Source: Streptomyces sp. HNM0575
GTDB lineage: Bacteria > Actinomycetota > Actinomycetes > Streptomycetales > Streptomycetaceae
Direction of reading: 5' to 3'
DNA length: 64,000 bases
Assembly (NCBI RefSeq): GCF_012726265.1
Contig: NZ_JAASAG010000011.1
Coordinates: 124,001 to 188,000 of the forward strand
The notes under the pieces were generated by a model. The model saw only the letters and a list, made by a program, of their open reading frames with translations. It was not told the DNA's origin and made no database searches. Shown piece by piece: positions 7,121 through 16,189 of this stretch (position 1 is the first letter of the stretch; every line of letters starts with the position of its first letter). The translations under genes were made by a program, and so were the position numbers.

Positions 7121-8971
7121 ATGGGCTTCAAGACGGCAGACTTCCCACCGGTCGATCCGGAGACCTTCCTCGACAGGCCGCTGTTCGAGCGGACGAAGCA
7201 ACTCGCCCTGCACTGGGTGGAGTTCGGCTTCGGCTCGCCGAAGATGATCCACACCGTCTACATGGTGAAGCTGCTGGTCCTGTACGCGTTCGGCGGCGTC
7301 CTGGTGGCGACGGCCACCTCCGGCGCGGGCCCGTTCTGGGACGTCGCCGGGTGGTGGGACGAGCCGGTCGTCTACCAGAAGCTCGTGCTGTGGACCGTCC
7401 TGCTCGAGACCGCCGGACTGGCGGGCTCCTGGGGGCCGTTGGCCGGCAAGTTCAAGCCGATGACGGGCGGGATCCTGTTCTGGGCGCGGCCCGGCACCAT
7501 ACGGCTGCGGCCGTGGAAACGGGTGCCGTTCACCGACGGCAACACCCGCACCGTGGGCGACGTGCTGCTCTATCTCGCCTTCCTGGCCGCCCTGTCGGCC
7601 GCCGTCGTGCTGCCCGGGGTGCACAGCGACTCGCTGTCGGCGGCCCTGCCGGAGAACACCACGGGGCTGGTGGCACCGGGGGTGCTGTACGCAGTGATCG
7701 CGCTGTACGTGCTGAACGGCCTGCGGGACAAGACGGTCTTCCTCGCCGCCCGAGGCGAGCAGTACCTGCCCGCGCTGGTGTTCTTCGCGTTCCTGCCGTT
7801 CGTGAACGTGATCGTCGCGGCGAAGCTGCTGATCGTCACCATCTGGGTCGGTGCGGGAGTCTCCAAGCTCGGCCGCCACTTCACCCCCGTCGTCGCGCCG
7901 ATGGTCTCCAACAGCCCGAGCGTGCCCAGCCGTTGGGTCAAGCGCGCGCACTACCGCGACTTCCCGGGCGACATCCGCCCGTCGAGGCTGGCGAGCTTCA
8001 TGGGACACGTCGGCGGCACGACGGTGGAGGTCGTCACCCCTCTGGTGCTGCTGTTCTCCACCAACTACTGGCTGACCCTGGCCGGAGTGGTGCTGATGGT
8101 GGTCTTCCACCTGTTCATCACCTCGACGTTCCCGCTGGCGGTGCCGCTTGAGTGGAACATCCTCTTCGGCTATCTGACGGTGTTTCTGTTCCTGGGCTTC
8201 CCGGCCTCGGACGGCTACGGCGTGACGGACATGTCGCCGCCGTGGCTGGCGCTCGCCGTCACCGCCGCTCTGCTGTTCTTCCCCGTACTGGGCAACCTGC
8301 GCCCCGACCTGGTCTCCTTCCTGCCGTCGATGCGGCAGTACGCGGGCAACTGGGCGTCTGCGCTGTGGGCGTTCGCACCCGGGGCGGAGGCCAAGCTCAA
8401 CTCCCTGGCGCCCCGGCCCACGCAGAACCAGATCGACCAGCTGCAAGCGATGGGGTACGAGCCGAAGATCGCCGAGATCACCCTTCAGCAGACGATCGCC
8501 TGGCGGTCGATGCACAGCCAGGGCCGGGGCCTGTTCTCCGTGCTGGCGGCGAACCTTCCCGACCTGGACTCGCGTACGGTGCGGGAGGCCGAGTTCGGCT
8601 GCAACTCCCTCATCGGGTTCAACTTCGGCGACGGGCATCTGCACGACGAGGACCTCGTCCGCGCCGTACAGGAACGCGTCGGCTTCGCCCCCGGCGAGTG
8701 GATCGTGGTGTGGGTCGAATCGCAGGCCATCCACTCCCCGGTGCAGCACTACAAGGTGATCGACGCCGCCCTCGGAGTCGTCGAGCGCGGCTACTGGAGG
8801 GTGGCGGACGCCGTGAACGAGCAGCCGTGGCTCCCCAACGGGCCGATACCGCTGACCGTCACGTTCCGCCGCGGACAGCCGCAGCGGCAGACGGACTCGG
8901 CTGCCGGTCACCGCGACGGCCACCCCGACGGTCAGGACGGCGCCGGCGCCGGTCTGGAGGCGCCCGCGTGA
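7121..8971 (+). CDS. DUF3556 transmembrane protein
   Basis: A 616-residue protein, recognised as DUF3556 by its N-terminal block (FLDRPLFERTKQLALHWVEF, then GFGSPKMIHTVYMVK). About eight to ten hydrophobic segments fill residues 45-410, including LPALVFFAFLPFVNVIVAAK and TLAGVVLMVVFHLFITS. A soluble C-terminal part of about 200 residues follows (AEFGCNSLIGFNFGDGHLHD). AAGGGA lies about 10 nt before the ATG. The family is of unknown function and occurs in mycobacteria and Streptomyces. Its position between an acyl-adenylating enzyme and an FAD oxidoreductase suggests membrane-linked lipid or acyl chemistry; that is inference. Confidence 0.85.
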   Translation: MGFKTADFPPVDPETFLDRPLFERTKQLALHWVEFGFGSPKMIHTVYMVKLLVLYAFGGVLVATATSGAGPFWDVAGWWDEPVVYQKLVLWTVLLETAGLAGSWGPLAGKFKPMTGGILFWARPGTIRLRPWKRVPFTDGNTRTVGDVLLYLAFLAALSAAVVLPGVHSDSLSAALPENTTGLVAPGVLYAVIALYVLNGLRDKTVFLAARGEQYLPALVFFAFLPFVNVIVAAKLLIVTIWVGAGVSKLGRHFTPVVAPMVSNSPSVPSRWVKRAHYRDFPGDIRPSRLASFMGHVGGTTVEVVTPLVLLFSTNYWLTLAGVVLMVVFHLFITSTFPLAVPLEWNILFGYLTVFLFLGFPASDGYGVTDMSPPWLALAVTAALLFFPVLGNLRPDLVSFLPSMRQYAGNWASALWAFAPGAEAKLNSLAPRPTQNQIDQLQAMGYEPKIAEITLQQTIAWRSMHSQGRGLFSVLAANLPDLDSRTVREAEFGCNSLIGFNFGDGHLHDEDLVRAVQERVGFAPGEWIVVWVESQAIHSPVQHYKVIDAALGVVERGYWRVADAVNEQPWLPNGPIPLTVTFRRGQPQRQTDSAAGHRDGHPDGQDGAGAGLEAPA

Positions 8972-9062
8972 GCGGCGGCCACGGCGGGACGGAGAAGATG
9001 ATGGGGGATCGGTGCGGAAGGGAGCAGGTCATGGGGGAGCAGCCCGGGAGGGAGAAGCGGCC

Positions 9063-10490
9063 ATGACCACCGCGACAGTGGTCGGCAGCGGTCCCAACGG
9101 GCTCACCGCGGCCGTCGTCCTGGCCCGTTCCGGCGTCGACGTCACGGTGCTGGAGGCCGCCGACACCATCGGCGGCGGCACCCGCACCGTCGAGGCGATC
9201 GTCCCCGGACTGCTGCACGACCACTGCTCGGCGGTGCACCCCATGGCCGTCGGCTCGCCGGTCCTGGGCGACCTCGCGCTGGACCGGTACGGGCTGCGCT
9301 GGCGGCTGCCGGAGATCGACTGTGCGCATCCGCTCGACGACGGCACCGCCGGCGTCCTGCACCGCTCCGTGACCGGGACCGCCGCGGGGCTCGGTCCGGA
9401 CGGCAGGCGCTGGCGGTCGCTGTTCGAGCAGCCCGCACGGGACTACGACACCCTCGGCGAGGACATCCTCGGCCCGCTGCTGCGGCTGCCGCGGCACCCG
9501 CTGAAGCTGGCGCGCTTCGGCGTCCCGGCGGCACTGCCCGCGACGGCCCTGGCCCGCTCGTTCCGTACCGAGCAGGCGCGTGCACTGTGGCTGGGGGTGG
9601 CCGCGCACGCCTTCCGGCCGCTGAACCGGCCGCTGTCCTCGGCGATCGGGCTCGGCATCCTCACCGCGGGACACCGGCACGGCTGGGCGGTCGCCGAGGG
9701 CGGCTCGCGGGCGATCAGCGACGCGCTGGCGGCGGCGCTGCTCGACCTCGGCGGCAAGATCGAGACGGGGGTGCATGTGCGGTCGGCCTCGCAGGTGCCG
9801 CCCTCGGACACCGTGATCTGGGACGTTTCGCCGACCGCCCTGGCCGGCGTCCTCGGCGACCGGCTGCCGCCGCGTGCCGCGCGTGCCTTCCGCCGCTTCC
9901 GCCGCGGACCGGCCGCCTTCAAGGTCGACTTCGCCGTGGCGGGCGGCGTGCCCTGGCGGGCGGAGGCGGCCCGTCGCGCGGGGACCGTCCATCTCGCCGG
10001 TACGGGACGGGAGATCGCGGCGGCCGAGCGGGACGTGCACGAAGGGCGCCTGCCGGAGCGGCCGTTCGTCCTGGTCGGGCAGCAGTACCTCGCCGACCCG
10101 ACCCGGTCGGCCGGTGACGTGCACCCGGTCTGGGCCTACGCCCACGTCCCGAACGGCTACGAGGGCGACGTCACCGAGGCGGTCACCGCGCAGATCGAGC
10201 GGTTCGCCCCCGGCTTCCGCGAGCGGGTGGTCGGCAGATCGGCGTGCTCGCCCGAGGGGTTCGGCGGCGCGAACCCGAACTTCACCGGCGGCGACATCCT
10301 CACCGGGGCGAAGGACGTCCGGCAGCTGGTGTTCGGGCCGCGCACCACGCTCCAGCCCTACGACACCGGCCTGCCCGGGCACTACCTGTGCTCGGCGGCC
10401 ACCCCGCCGGGCCCGGGCGCACACGGCATGTGCGGCGCCCACGCGGCAGCCCGCGCACTGCGGCGACTCCGGGACGGGCGCAGGAGTTGA
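9063..10490 (+). CDS. FAD-dependent oxidoreductase, phytoene-desaturase-like
   Basis: A 475-residue protein with an N-terminal FAD-binding fold VVGSGPNGLTAAVVLARSG (residues 6-24), the following acidic VLEAADTIGGGTRT, and a C-terminal CSAATPPGPGAHGMCGAHAA resembling the second FAD-contact block of the phytoene dehydrogenase/amine oxidase superfamily. The ATG at 9063 follows GGGAGGGAGAAG. An upstream frame to 9012 is open but off-family. It is the last gene of the run with the ligase and DUF3556. No carotenoid genes are nearby, so the substrate is open. Confidence 0.88.
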   Translation: MTTATVVGSGPNGLTAAVVLARSGVDVTVLEAADTIGGGTRTVEAIVPGLLHDHCSAVHPMAVGSPVLGDLALDRYGLRWRLPEIDCAHPLDDGTAGVLHRSVTGTAAGLGPDGRRWRSLFEQPARDYDTLGEDILGPLLRLPRHPLKLARFGVPAALPATALARSFRTEQARALWLGVAAHAFRPLNRPLSSAIGLGILTAGHRHGWAVAEGGSRAISDALAAALLDLGGKIETGVHVRSASQVPPSDTVIWDVSPTALAGVLGDRLPPRAARAFRRFRRGPAAFKVDFAVAGGVPWRAEAARRAGTVHLAGTGREIAAAERDVHEGRLPERPFVLVGQQYLADPTRSAGDVHPVWAYAHVPNGYEGDVTEAVTAQIERFAPGFRERVVGRSACSPEGFGGANPNFTGGDILTGAKDVRQLVFGPRTTLQPYDTGLPGHYLCSAATPPGPGAHGMCGAHAAARALRRLRDGRRS

Positions 10491-10535
10491 GACGCGCGGG
10501 TCGGCGACTTCTTCGCGACTGCCGTCCGAGAAAGC

Positions 10536-10967
10536 TCAGTCGATGCAGAACTCGTTGCCCTCGATGTCCAGCATCGGGATGCACGACTCGTTCTCCTCAT
10601 CGGCGTACAGCGTCTGCACGTGTACCGCACCGAGCGGGACCAGCCGCGCACATTCGGCCTCAAGCGCGGCGAGGCGCGCCTCACCCACGAGACCGCTGCC
10701 GACCCGCACATCGAGATGCACCCGGTTCTTCACGGCCTTCCCCTCGGGGACGCGCTGGAAGAACAGCCGCGGGCCCTCTCCTGAGGGATCTACGCAGGCG
10801 GACCAGGAATCCCGCTGCTCAGGCGGCTGCGCACGCTGGAAGTCGTCCCACGTGGCGAACCCCTGCGGCGGCGGTACGACGTACCCCAGCACCTCGCACC
10901 AGAAACGGGCGAGGCGCTCAGGCTCCGCGCAGTCAAAGGTGACTTGGAACTTCTTGGTCGCTGGCAC
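10536..10967 (-). CDS. VOC-family (glyoxalase-like) protein
   Basis: A 143-residue protein with the Glyoxalase_6-like pattern: FQVTFDCAEPERLARFWCEVLGY at the start, then PRLFFQRVPEGKAVKNRVHLDV, and a final MLDIEGNEFCID. The vicinal-oxygen-chelate fold covers metal-dependent lyases, dioxygenases and resistance proteins; no specific activity can be assigned. It is convergent with the FAD oxidoreductase gene and stands alone. Confidence 0.9.
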   Translation of the reverse strand: MPATKKFQVTFDCAEPERLARFWCEVLGYVVPPPQGFATWDDFQRAQPPEQRDSWSACVDPSGEGPRLFFQRVPEGKAVKNRVHLDVRVGSGLVGEARLAALEAECARLVPLGAVHVQTLYADEENESCIPMLDIEGNEFCID

Positions 10968-11312
10968 CGGCGCACCTTAGCAGGGCGGCTCCCCCGCTCA
11001 CGTCGCCGGACGGACAGCCCGCCGACTGCCGCCCGAGGCGGCAGGCTCGCTTCGCGGAACGCCTTCCGGAACCCCGACGCCGGGGCCGGTCTGCCGACCG
11101 CCTGCCAACTGGCCTTGTCCAGCACGGCGGACGGCTCAGGGGCGATCACATCCGTCGTGGCCAGGGCCCCGATGTGGTCCTGGCCCTCGACCTTGATGGA
11201 GCGCGCAGGGCACCGCGATGCTCCGGGCCGTTCTCCACCATCCGGGACACCGCCGGTCAACCATCCGGGACACCGCCGGTCAACCCGGCGCCCGCCGGGG
11301 CCGGTTGGCGGA
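10968..11312. other. Gene-free spacer between the VOC gene and ispE
   Basis: No convincing gene is visible on either strand. An open minus frame over 10790-11260 reads through the VOC start and has no recognisable domain. The only structure I see is the 23-bp tandem repeat at 11238-11283. Confidence 0.5.
11238..11283. repeat. Perfect 23-bp tandem duplication
   Basis: CCATCCGGGACACCGCCGGT followed by CAA is repeated head-to-tail at 11238-11260 and 11261-11283 without mismatch, 30 bp beyond the stop of ispE. Confidence 0.9.
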
Positions 11313-12392
11313 TCAGAGCAGTGTCGCGCCCGGCGCCGGAGCCGTCGTCGTGCGGGCCGTGCGGCAGTGGCCGGAGGCGTTGAGTGCGGCGGCGACCGTC
11401 TGTGCGGACTCTGCGTCCGCCGTGAGAAAGGCGCAGGTCGGGCCCGAGCCGGAGACCAGCGCGGCGAGCGCGCCCGCCGAACTGCCGGTCTTGAGCGTGT
11501 CGGTGAGCGACGGGCGCAGTGAAACGGCCGCCGCCTGAAGGTCGTTGGTCAGCGAGTCCGCGAGCGCCGCCGCGTCGCCGGTGCGCAGCGCGTCCAGCAG
11601 CTGCGGCGAGGGCCGCGGCTCCGGCACGGAGTCGACGCTCGCGCCCGTACCGGCGGACTCCCGCAGCCTGTCGCACTCGCGGTAGACGGACGGTGTGGAC
11701 AGGCCGCCGTCCGCGACGGCGAAGACCCAGTGGAAGGTGCCGCCGACCTCCAGCGGCGTCAGCAGCTCGCCCCGCCCCTGGCCCAGCGCGGCGCCGCCCA
11801 CCAGGGCGAACGGCACGTCCGAGCCCAACTCGGCGGCGAGCGCGCGCAGTTCGCTGTGCGGGGTCCGCGTGCCCCACAGCGCGTCGCACGCGAGCAGCGC
11901 GCCCGCCGCGTCGGCGCTGCCGCCCGCCATGCCGCCCGCGACGGGAATGTCCTTCGCGATGTGCAGCGCCACGTCGGGCTCGCGTCCGTGCCGCTCGGCG
12001 AGCAGCCGTGCCGCGCGTGCCGCGAGGTTGCCCTCGTCCAGCGGTACGTGGCGGGTGTCGCGGCCGGAGACGGTGAGCTTCACGCCCGGCGCGCCGGCCG
12101 GGCTCGCGGTGACCTCGTCGTAGAGGCCGACGGCGAGGAAGACGTTGGCCAGGCCGTGGAAGCCGTCCGGGCGCAGACCGCCCACCGTTAGCTGGACGTT
12201 GACCTTCGCGGGCACCCGCGCGGTCACTCCGGCGGCGGTACGCGCGGTGGAACCGGCGCCGGCGGTGTCGGTCTCGGTGTCGGCGGCGGCGTCCACGGTG
12301 GCAGCGGCCTCCGCACTCTCCGCCGTGCCGCCCGAACTCCCGGCCGCCCGCCCGTCGTCGACGTCCTCGTCCCTCACGCGCCCGTCCCTCAC
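11313..12392 (-). CDS. ispE: 4-(cytidine 5'-diphospho)-2-C-methyl-D-erythritol kinase
   Basis: A GHMP kinase of 359 residues in the MEP (non-mevalonate) isoprenoid pathway that phosphorylates CDP-methylerythritol. It has the substrate motif VPAKVNVQLTVGGLRPDGFH (IspE LN/QL region), the glycine-rich ATP loop IPVAGGMAGGSADAAGAL, and the C-terminal LVSGSGPTCAFL. The first 55 or so residues are a low-complexity Ala/Thr/Asp extension absent from usual IspE (about 300 residues). The GTG at 12392 overlaps the rsmA stop (GTGA), which supports this long start by translational coupling; an internal start is still possible. It is the last gene of the tatD-rpf-rsmA-ispE run. Confidence 0.95.
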   Translation of the reverse strand: MRDGRVRDEDVDDGRAAGSSGGTAESAEAAATVDAAADTETDTAGAGSTARTAAGVTARVPAKVNVQLTVGGLRPDGFHGLANVFLAVGLYDEVTASPAGAPGVKLTVSGRDTRHVPLDEGNLAARAARLLAERHGREPDVALHIAKDIPVAGGMAGGSADAAGALLACDALWGTRTPHSELRALAAELGSDVPFALVGGAALGQGRGELLTPLEVGGTFHWVFAVADGGLSTPSVYRECDRLRESAGTGASVDSVPEPRPSPQLLDALRTGDAAALADSLTNDLQAAAVSLRPSLTDTLKTGSSAGALAALVSGSGPTCAFLTADAESAQTVAAALNASGHCRTARTTTAPAPGATLL

Positions 12393-13429
12393 GCGGCGTT
12401 CTCCTTGTGCTTCGTGCCCTGCTCCGCGATCGCCGCGAACTCCTCGACCGTCAGCTCCTCCCCGCGCGCACGCGGCGACACCCCGGCGCCCGTCAGCGCC
12501 TCCTCGGCCGCCGCCGCCGAGCCCGCCCAGCGGGCGAGCGCCGACCGCAGCGTCTTGCGGCGCTGCGCGAACGCCGCGTCCACGACGGCGAACACCTCCT
12601 CGCGGGTGGCACCGGTACGCGGCGGATCACGCCGTACGAGCGAGACGAGACCCGAGTCGACGTTCGGCGCCGGCCAGAAGACGTTCCGTCCGATCGCGCC
12701 CGCCCGCTTCACCTCGCAGTACCAGGACGCCTTGACCGACGGCACACCGTAGACCCGCGAACCGGGCGCGGCGGCAAGCCTGTCCGCCACCTCCGACTGC
12801 ACCATGACCAGGCCGCGCCGCAGCGTCGGGAACGACGCCAGCATGTGCAGCAGCACCGGAACGGCCACGTTGTAGGGGAGGTTCGCGACCAGCGCGGTCG
12901 GCGGCGGACCCGGCAGCCGCGTCACCTGCATCGCGTCCGCGTGCACGAGCGCGAAGTCCCCCGCGCGGTGCGGCAGTCGGGCCTCGACGGTGGCGGTCAG
13001 CCCGCCGGCCAGCGCGTCGTCCACCTCGACGGCGACGACGCGGTCCGCGGTCTGGAGGAGCGCGAGAGTCAGCGAGCCGAGCCCGGGCCCGATCTCCAGC
13101 ACGACGTCGTCGCCCCGCACACCGGCGGTCCGCACGATCCTGCGCACCGTGTTCGCGTCGATGACGAAGTTCTGCCCGCGCTGCTTGGTCGGCCGCACGC
13201 CCAGCGCCCCGGCCAGCTCGCGGACGTCGGCGGCGCCCAGCAGCGCGTCCGTGCCGTGCTCCTGCCCGGCATCGTGCCCGGCATCACGCTCGGCATCGTG
13301 CCCGGAGTCGCGCTCGCGGCCGGCGCCGGACCGCGGAGCGCCCGCGGCGTAGTCGCGCCCCTGAGGGCGCATGCCGTCGCGCTCATGGCGACGGCCGGGC
13401 TCTCGTCGGGGCTCGTACGCTGCGGTCAC
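12389..13429 (-). CDS. rsmA: 16S rRNA (adenine1518-N6/adenine1519-N6)-dimethyltransferase
   Basis: A 346-residue KsgA/RsmA protein. It has TKQRGQNFVID at the start of the domain, SAM motif I VLEIGPGLGSLT, VANLPYNVAVP (the catalytic NLPY motif), and the C-terminal QRRKTLRSAL. It dimethylates two adjacent adenines near the 3' end of 16S rRNA late in 30S assembly. The first 75 residues are an extension with repeated GHDA-type tetrapeptides, encoded by 12-bp DNA repeats near 13260-13310. The GTG start overlaps the stop of the rpf gene (GTGA) and its own stop overlaps ispE. Confidence 0.96.
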   Translation of the reverse strand: MTAAYEPRREPGRRHERDGMRPQGRDYAAGAPRSGAGRERDSGHDAERDAGHDAGQEHGTDALLGAADVRELAGALGVRPTKQRGQNFVIDANTVRRIVRTAGVRGDDVVLEIGPGLGSLTLALLQTADRVVAVEVDDALAGGLTATVEARLPHRAGDFALVHADAMQVTRLPGPPPTALVANLPYNVAVPVLLHMLASFPTLRRGLVMVQSEVADRLAAAPGSRVYGVPSVKASWYCEVKRAGAIGRNVFWPAPNVDSGLVSLVRRDPPRTGATREEVFAVVDAAFAQRRKTLRSALARWAGSAAAAEEALTGAGVSPRARGEELTVEEFAAIAEQGTKHKENAA

Positions 13430-15231
13430 CGCGACAGTTTACGGCCGCAGTACGGCCAGGGACTCGCCCCCTTGGAGACGTAGAGCTTCTTCGCGCGGTA
13501 CGTCTGCTCCGGCGCCGCCGCGTCCTGCGGACGGCCGCTGCCGCCCAGCTGGTGCCAGGTCGCGGCGTCCAGCTGGTAGAGCCCGCCGTGATACCCCGAG
13601 GCGTCGACCGCGGCGGGCCGTGCACCGGACTCGCAGCGCGCCAGAGCGGCCCAGTCGAGATGGTCGGCACCCGGCACGGACTGCGGCAGCGGAAGCGTGC
13701 CCACGCGGACGATCTCCTTCCTCGGCCGCCGCAGCACCTCCACGTCGATACGGCGCGGCTTCTCCCGCACGCCGTTGACCGTGCGCAGCCGGTAGGTCAC
13801 CCGCCGAAGACCCGCCCTGCCCGCACGCTCCAGGACCTCGGTGCCCTGCGGCAGCCCGGGATCCGCGCGCCGTACCGTCTTGAAGGGCATGCGCTCCTCC
13901 CGCACCCGCTCGCTGCCCGTGATCCGCATCACCGTCACGGTCTGCCCGTCGTGCGGGAAGCTGTCGATCGGCGCGGAGGTGGTGTCCAGGCCGTCCAGTT
14001 CGATGCCGGCCTCCGTGAGCGCTTCGATGACCGAGCCGGCGTTCGTGCGTACGGTCCGCTCGTGCCCGTCGGCGAGGAACGTGACGGTGCGCTGCGTACG
14101 GACCTCCAGCTTGAGCCCCGTCCTGGGAATGTCCGCGCTCGGCGCGAGCGACAGCGCCGCGCCCCGGGTCCGCACCCCCATGCGCCGCAGCGCGTCCTGC
14201 ACGGTGCGAGCCGTGGTCCACACGCGGTGGCGTGTGCCGTCGAGGGTGAGATCGAGGGGCCGGCCGTGGTGGAAGCCGATCTCGTCGCCGTCGGCGAGCG
14301 GCCGGCCCGGGGCCGGGCCGACCCTGTCGTGCGCGCCGGGCTCCAGGCCCTCCTCGGCCAGCAGTTCGCCGACGTCGTCGGCGAAGGTGTGCAGCGTGCG
14401 GGACCGGCCGTCGACGGTCAGCCGGACCTCCTTGTCGCAGGCGACGAAGGCGGAGGTACCGCCCGCCAGGAACGCCACGACGAGCGCCTGCGGCACCAAC
14501 CTCCGCAGCGCTTCCGGGCGTTGGGCGGCCTTGCGGGCACGGGTGCGGGCACGTTCCGCACGGCGGGCGGCGGCCCGGCCTCCCTCGGGTCGGGGTTGCG
14601 GCGGTTCGGGAGGTGCGGGGGTAGGCGGCGCGGGGGCAGGGCGCGGCGGCGCGTACGGGCTGCGCGCGTGGCGCGGCTGCGGTACGCGCGGGGGAACCGG
14701 CGGGGGAGCGGGTGCGGGAGCCACGGGCACGCGTGGCTTCCCGGGTACGGGTACGGGCACGGGGTGCATCAACGGCGGCCGGTGGGGCGGTTGATGCACC
14801 GGCTGCGGTTGTGGCTGCGGTTGTGGCTGTGGCTGCGGGCGGCTCTTCGGGACCCGCGGCCCGAGCAGGGCTTGCGGGCTGGGCGAGGCCTGCGCGCTCG
14901 TCGGGGCCCGCGGGCCAGGCGAAGTCTGCGTACCGCCCGGCGGAGTCTGCGGGGCGGGTACCCGCGGCGGCCCGTAGGCCCGGTGCCGGCCGCGGCCCGC
15001 GCCCGCTCCGTACGCGGGCTGCGCGTAGGGCGCTGACGGCGCGTACGGCACGTACGGACTCGAACTCGGAAGCCCCGGACGGACGGTGAGGCCCCCGCGG
15101 CCGTCGTATCCCCGCCCCGGCAGGCGCGGCGCCTGCGGCGGCTGCGTTGGCTGCGACGGTTCGGCCCGCCCCCCGTGCGGGCCGCGTCCGGCACGGCGCA
15201 CCGCGCGATGACTTCCCTGCGTCTGGCTCAA
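13426..15231 (-). CDS. Resuscitation-promoting factor, RpfB type (DUF348 x3, G5, Rpf)
   Basis: A protein of about 601 residues predicted to be exported and anchored. Proline/tyrosine-rich low-complexity sequence covers about residues 20-220. One hydrophobic segment (ALVVAFLAGGTSAFVACDKE) is followed by three DUF348 repeats (for example VRLTVDGRSRTLHTFADDV), a G5 domain, and a C-terminal Rpf transglycosylase domain (LDWAALARCESGARPAAVD) with the catalytic glutamate in CESG. Rpf proteins cleave peptidoglycan during spore germination and growth resumption. The start is uncertain: the TTG at 15231 has GGAG 6 nt upstream, and a GTG at 15234 and TTG at 15243 are alternatives. It sits in the conserved tatD-rpf-rsmA-ispE order. 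Confidence 0.93.
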   Translation of the reverse strand: MSQTQGSHRAVRRAGRGPHGGRAEPSQPTQPPQAPRLPGRGYDGRGGLTVRPGLPSSSPYVPYAPSAPYAQPAYGAGAGRGRHRAYGPPRVPAPQTPPGGTQTSPGPRAPTSAQASPSPQALLGPRVPKSRPQPQPQPQPQPQPVHQPPHRPPLMHPVPVPVPGKPRVPVAPAPAPPPVPPRVPQPRHARSPYAPPRPAPAPPTPAPPEPPQPRPEGGRAAARRAERARTRARKAAQRPEALRRLVPQALVVAFLAGGTSAFVACDKEVRLTVDGRSRTLHTFADDVGELLAEEGLEPGAHDRVGPAPGRPLADGDEIGFHHGRPLDLTLDGTRHRVWTTARTVQDALRRMGVRTRGAALSLAPSADIPRTGLKLEVRTQRTVTFLADGHERTVRTNAGSVIEALTEAGIELDGLDTTSAPIDSFPHDGQTVTVMRITGSERVREERMPFKTVRRADPGLPQGTEVLERAGRAGLRRVTYRLRTVNGVREKPRRIDVEVLRRPRKEIVRVGTLPLPQSVPGADHLDWAALARCESGARPAAVDASGYHGGLYQLDAATWHQLGGSGRPQDAAAPEQTYRAKKLYVSKGASPWPYCGRKLSR

Positions 15232-15364
15232 CACGCGCTCCAAGGTCCGGCGGGATGTCGCGGACTGTAACCGGAGCAGCCGTCACTCTCCAAAGCCGGT
15301 CGACCACGAAGAGTTGTCATCTGAGGCCGTCACGCGGCCCGTACGGGAGCCGTGCGGGGGTTGC

Positions 15365-16189
15365 TCAATAACCGAAGGCGCGCGCGGTGTTGGCGGCCAC
15401 GTGCTCTGCCAGGGAATCTTCGGACATCCCCTTCGTCGCGGCCATCGCCCGCAGCGTGACCGGAACGAGGTACGGCGCGTTCGTCCGTCCGCGGTACGGA
15501 GCGGGCGTCAGGAACGGTGCATCGGTCTCCACGAGGACGAGTTCGGGAGGGGCGACGGCGAGCGCGTCGCGCAGCGGCTGTGCGTTCTTGAAGGTGACGT
15601 TCCCCGCGAAGGACATGAACCAGCCCTTGGACGCGCAGAGTCGGGCCATCTCCGCGTCGCCCGAGAAGCAGTGGAAGACGGTGCGCTCCGGTGCGCCCTC
15701 CTCGTCCAGGATGCGCAGCACGTCGGCGTGCGCGTCGCGGTCGTGGATGACGAGCGCGCGCTCCGTCCGCTTGGCGATCGCGATGTGCGCGCGGAACGAG
15801 TGCTGCTGCGAGCCGATCCCGTCCTCTCCCGTACGGAAGTAGTCGAGCCCGGTCTCCCCGACGGCGAGCACCTGCGGCAGCCCGGCGAGCCGCTCGATCT
15901 CCGCGAGGGACGAGTCCAGTTCGCCGCGCTCGGCCGCGCGCGGCGCCTCATTGGGGTGCAGGGCCACGGCGGCGTGCACCTCCGGGTGCCGGGCGGCCGT
16001 CTCCGCCGCCCACCGTGAACGCTCCAGATCGCAGCCCACCTGCACGAGCGTGCCGACCCCGACCGCTGCCGCCGCCGACAGCGCCTCCTCGACGGACGGC
16101 TCCTGCATGTCGAGATGCGTGTGCGAATCGGCGACGGCCACGCGAAGCGGTTCGGGCAGCGGCGGCGCGGGCTGCGTGGGACTCGGCAT
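15365..16189 (-). CDS. TatD-family metal-dependent hydrolase
   Basis: A 274-residue TIM-barrel protein with the metal-binding residues of the family: DSHTHLD near the N-terminus, VGETGLDYFR, ALVIHDRDAH, VFHCFSGD and the final VETDAPFLTP. TatD proteins are 3'-5' exonucleases or related phosphohydrolases linked to DNA repair and RNA quality control. Position upstream of rpf and rsmA is conserved across actinobacteria (tatD-rpfB-ksgA-ispE in Mycobacterium tuberculosis). The gene is followed by a 133-bp spacer to the Rpf start. Confidence 0.95.
   Translation of the reverse strand: MPSPTQPAPPLPEPLRVAVADSHTHLDMQEPSVEEALSAAAAVGVGTLVQVGCDLERSRWAAETAARHPEVHAAVALHPNEAPRAAERGELDSSLAEIERLAGLPQVLAVGETGLDYFRTGEDGIGSQQHSFRAHIAIAKRTERALVIHDRDAHADVLRILDEEGAPERTVFHCFSGDAEMARLCASKGWFMSFAGNVTFKNAQPLRDALAVAPPELVLVETDAPFLTPAPYRGRTNAPYLVPVTLRAMAATKGMSEDSLAEHVAANTARAFGY

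Noticed and set aside
10790..11260. 156-codon minus frame overlapping the VOC gene start
   Set aside because: It reads through the VOC gene out of frame and shows no family resemblance.
15232..15364. Possible riboswitch (ydaO-type) upstream of the Rpf gene
   Set aside because: The spacer to tatD is short and I see none of the conserved ydaO motifs; rpf is likely transcribed with tatD.
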